DNA from: Przewalskia tangutica
Taxonomy: Eukaryota > Streptophyta > Magnoliopsida > Solanales > Solanaceae
Assembly (NCBI GenBank): GCA_029844215.1
Contig: CM056738.1
Span: forward strand, 75,818,093-75,882,092
Reading direction: 5' to 3'
DNA: 64,000 bases
The first letter of the stretch is position 1; each line of letters opens with the position of its first letter. The notes beneath the pieces were generated by a model, which was given only the letters and a program-made list of their open reading frames with translations, did no database searches and was not told where the DNA came from. The position numbers and the translations under genes were made by a program. Of this stretch, positions 61,804 to 64,000 are shown in pieces.

Positions 61804-62000
61804 TCACTCTTTTTAAAATCGTTTAGAGTCGTTCCCAATTTTAGTCGTTCCAAATTTTATTTCTACCTTAAAAAGCATCTAAACGATCAATGATTTTGAA
61901 ACAATGGTTAAATGTTAATCAGCAATAAAGTGGCTATTTGCTGATTTCTTCCCAAATTTTATTTCTACCTTAAAAAGCATCTAAACGATCAATGATTTTT
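61804..62000 (+). repeat. Right edge of the regular array with 48-bp local duplication
   Basis: The spacer after copy 65 contains the same 48 bp twice, at 61850-61897 and 61952-61999, about 100 bp apart. Recognisable unit sequence then fades (AATAATGTGGCTATA). Confidence 0.7.
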
Positions 62001-62239
62001 AATAATGTGGCTATATACTTGTTATTACGAGTTTACGGATTTTTAATCAAGCATTTGATGTGATGCACTTTACTTTTGCAGAACAATTTTAGTCTCTTAA
62101 AAAACGTCCGTCTTGCCAATCAATTTCATTTTTTTTCCTAATCGTTACGTTTTTTCCCTTTTCAAAGCTAAATATCTCTCTATATACAATAGATTTCAAC
62201 GTCCAAATTTCGTGGTAATGTGTCCGAGAATGTCAATTT
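62001..62239. other. Unassigned sequence after the array
   Basis: AT-rich, no match to the units and no gene seen. It separates the array from a MITE-like end. Confidence 0.5.
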
Positions 62240-62409
62240 CAATTTTAAAAATAAAATAAAATAAAAATCCGGGCCCGGAACCCGACCCAGAAAGTTCTTA
62301 CCGATCCGGACCAAGAACCGGACCGATAAGGTTTCGGTCGGTCGAATCGAACTCGATCGAAACTTTATCGGTCCTGGCAGGTATCGATACGGACCGACCG
62401 ATAACACCC
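62240..62409. mobile_element. Probable hAT-like MITE, right end visible
   Basis: A CCGG/CCGACC-rich, partly self-complementary sequence (GGACCGACCGATAACACC) ends in AACACCCCTA, the complement of TAGGGGTGTT, a terminus common to many plant hAT MITEs. It interrupts the L-type flank, which resumes at about 62410. The left end and target duplication are not resolved. Confidence 0.45.
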
Positions 62410-62556
62410 CTAGTTCCACCGTAGTCTGTTTTTTTCCGCGTTCACAACCAATAAGTTTACATGTTTTCGGAAATATATATATATAAGCTACTTCATCAAC
62501 ATCTTTTGCTGGTACAGATCGATTAAGTAAACATTTCATGAAGTCTTCAACACCAA
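62410..62556 (+). repeat. Founder-type right-end flank
   Basis: It shares CACCGTAGTCTG, AATAAGTTTACAT, TTTTGCTGGTACAGATCG, TTAAGTAAACATTTCA and GAAGTCTTC with the flank of copy 1 (9367-9502) and is unlike every inner unit in its last 60 bp. Confidence 0.8.
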
Positions 62557-62580
62557 GTCATTGTAGTATAGTGGTAAATA
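62557..62580 (+). pseudogene. 5' third of a tRNA-Asp gene, copy 66
   Basis: GTCATTGTAGTATAGTGGTAA then breaks off at AATATG and continues into retrotransposon sequence. G4 to A is present. The anticodon and T arms are missing. Confidence 0.75.
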
Positions 62581-63151
62581 TGTCTGCAATTTGATATCGT
62601 GAAGGCACATGGAGGACACGTACTTGTCCACGAGCTACCTTTTCTCGAACAAAGTATATATCCATCTCGTATGTTTAGTGCACTGATGTTGTACATGATT
62701 TCCAGAGAGATAGACCACACTAACATTATCACAGTAAACTAAGGTGCTTTTTGAATTGAAAAGTGAAGTTCTAATAGAAGATTACGTAGCCAACATGACT
62801 TAGACACCACATTGGCTACCCCACGGTACTCGGCCTCTCCACTAGAATGTGATAACGTCGCCCGACATTTTTGCTGACCACGAAACCAAGTTATCACTAA
62901 GAAACATGCAATAACTAGACGTCGAACGTCTGATATCTGGACATCCACCCGAATCAACATTTGTATATGATATGAGAGTAGAGACGATGGATGGATATAA
63001 ATGCAAACCATACTCAAGTGTGTCATGTATGTATTGTATAATGCATTTGAGCGCATGCATGTGCTCAATCCGTGGATCATGCATAAACAAACATACATGC
63101 TGGACGACATAAGTAATGTCAGGTCTCGTGAAAGTCAGATACTGAAGGGCC
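62578..63151 (-). mobile_element. Ty1/copia reverse transcriptase/RNase H remnant
   Basis: Read on the minus strand the order is LQYLTFTRPDITYVV, VCLFMHDPR, YGLHLYPS, GGCPDIRRSTSSYC, WSAKMSG, SSGEAEYRGVANVV, WLRNLLLELH, then YCDN and, after a frameshift, VREKVARGQVRVLHVPSR and IADIF. These are the end of the reverse transcriptase and the RNase H domain. Two frame changes (near 62860 and 62665) make it non-functional. The 5' side is cut by the LTR at 63152 and the 3' side by the tRNA half. Confidence 0.85.
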
Positions 63152-64000
63152 TGTTGACACCCAATTTTGTCCATCCCCTTAAATTAATAACCAATAAATT
63201 AAACAATTTCTTTTTTTAGAACCGCAATTTTTACGTCGCAAAATACGCATAATGAATAAAGATTAATAACAGCATCGCATTATAAAAATTAAGCACTAAT
63301 TAAATAGCACGCCCGTCTTTATTTTTAATCTAAAACTTAGACTAACAAAACACCTAAAATAATTTAATCACAATTTATTAATTTAATTTATCACTAATTA
63401 ATTAATAATACACTACCCAGATTAATTTTACCTAAAATTAACTCCTAAAAACTAATACCCAATATTAATATCACCAGCCCACATTCTACCCAACCCGCGG
63501 CCCACCAGTTGGCCCAAACGTCCAAGGCCTCATCTTCTTAATACCCCTTAAACAAAACAAAACCAAAAAAAAAAAAAAAAAAAACTGAAGAACCCTTCGT
63601 CAAAAACGCAGCCCTAACGAAACCAATTACCCTCTTCAGCCCATAACACCCGCAGCCCACACCCCTTTACTTCATCCCCCTCGTCCCTTTCCTTTCATCC
63701 AGCACTTAGATAACCTAAACCTAAAAACTCCCATCTCCCTAGCCGCACCTCTTCCCCAACATTCACTTACCATAATAAACCCCAAAATCACGAATAAGAA
63801 TCCCTTGATCTACTTACCATTTACAACCTAACTACAATCGAAAGTTTACATAAACCCGAAATCAGCTCCAGGAATCCAAACCCAAAATGATACCCAAATG
63901 TTTCCAACTTACCATAATAAAATCCCTAAATCGCGATCGAATCAGTACCAAAACTACCAAAATTAGCACCAAAATCACAGGCATATCAGTCCAAAATCGT
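63152..64000 (-). mobile_element. LTR of the same family as the one in the array, inverted and incomplete
   Basis: It starts TGTTGACACCCAATTTTG, the complement of the 3' end of the solo LTR at 50937. Further shared segments include GCACTAATTAAATAGCACG, CGCGGCCCAC/TGCGGCCCAC and CGCAGCCC. Divergence is substantial, so the two are separate old insertions. The other end lies beyond the window, so solo LTR versus full element cannot be decided. Confidence 0.75.

Larger units (their letters stand above)
9088..61999 (+). repeat. Tandem array of tRNA-Asp(GTC) units (65 copies plus a terminal half)
   Basis: Every unit has one tRNA-Asp sequence in the same orientation. Spacing is bimodal: short units (S) about 557 bp and long units (L) about 977 bp, 32 of each. 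Both share the post-tRNA segment down to a poly(T) stretch and the ~90 bp before the next gene; between these S has about 160 bp beginning near TTTCATGGATCTC, while L has about 580 bp beginning near AATAAGTGAGAGTC. Outlying spacings (454, 485-495, 899 bp) are deletion derivatives. Short open frames that recur in each unit read through the tRNA gene and are not coding. A solo LTR interrupts the array once. Confidence 0.95.

Noticed and set aside
9910..61826. Dozens of similar 60-115-residue open frames across the array
   Set aside because: They recur once per unit in two versions, run straight through the tRNA gene, and carry no family signature. They are by-products of repeat conservation, not genes.
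9088..61999. CRISPR-like or satellite array
   Set aside because: Regular spacing suggests it, but each unit holds a structured tRNA gene with internal promoter and terminator, and the plant context excludes CRISPR.
62180..62539. 119-residue minus-strand open frame
   Set aside because: It spans the CCGG-rich MITE and the founder flank; composition and context give no support for a gene.

Overview
ORGANISM. The window is nuclear DNA of a flowering plant, most probably Solanaceae. That family is an inference from the repeats: two tRNA-derived SINEs with perfect 15-bp target duplications, short MITEs of kinds I associate with Solanaceae, Ty1/copia remnants, and a long LTR with TG...CA ends. Only one intact protein-coding gene is visible. 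LAYOUT. 1-2548: AT-rich DNA without a recognisable gene. 2549-2617: a broken SnRK2 protein-kinase exon. 2618-3110: AT-rich DNA with inverted repeats, perhaps a CACTA-type end. 3111-3652: the 3' end of a Ty1/copia element (RNase H tail plus LTR). 3739-3998 and 4630-4895: two SINEs with their target duplications. 4135-4438: a MITE. 5427-8838: a five-exon gene for a 429-residue plant type 2C protein phosphatase with all core motifs and two nested-neighbour MITEs in intron 4. 9088-62000: a 53-kb tandem array of nuclear tRNA-Asp(GTC) genes, all on the + strand. 62240-62580: a MITE end and a last half tRNA gene. 62578-63151: copia reverse transcriptase/RNase H remnant on the minus strand. 63152-64000: an inverted LTR, cut by the window edge. 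THE ARRAY. I count 65 tRNA-Asp sequences plus one 5' half. Successive starts are about 557 bp (short unit, S) or about 977 bp (long unit, L) apart; the 64 intervals are 32 S and 32 L. Both unit types share the 3' flank and the last ~90 bp before the gene but differ in the segment between. Seven genes are identical over 72 nt; about twelve more differ by one to three changes; the rest are decayed or disrupted, 23 of them with small indels. S and L are organised into higher-order repeats of three to six units that were themselves duplicated. A 3,695-bp solo LTR with a 5-bp target duplication interrupts the array at 47243-50937. The outermost copies (9503 and 62557) share a flank that no inner unit has, marking them as the oldest. 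WORKING TOGETHER. Intact units carry a TATA-like box about 35 bp upstream, CAA just before the gene, internal A and B boxes and a downstream T-run: a normal plant RNA polymerase III gene. Many copies have lost one of these. Part of the apparent decay recurs as the same garbled strings at the same GC-rich, CHG/CG-containing spots inside otherwise near-identical units, so sequencing or polishing error has to be excluded before the copy number of working genes is believed.
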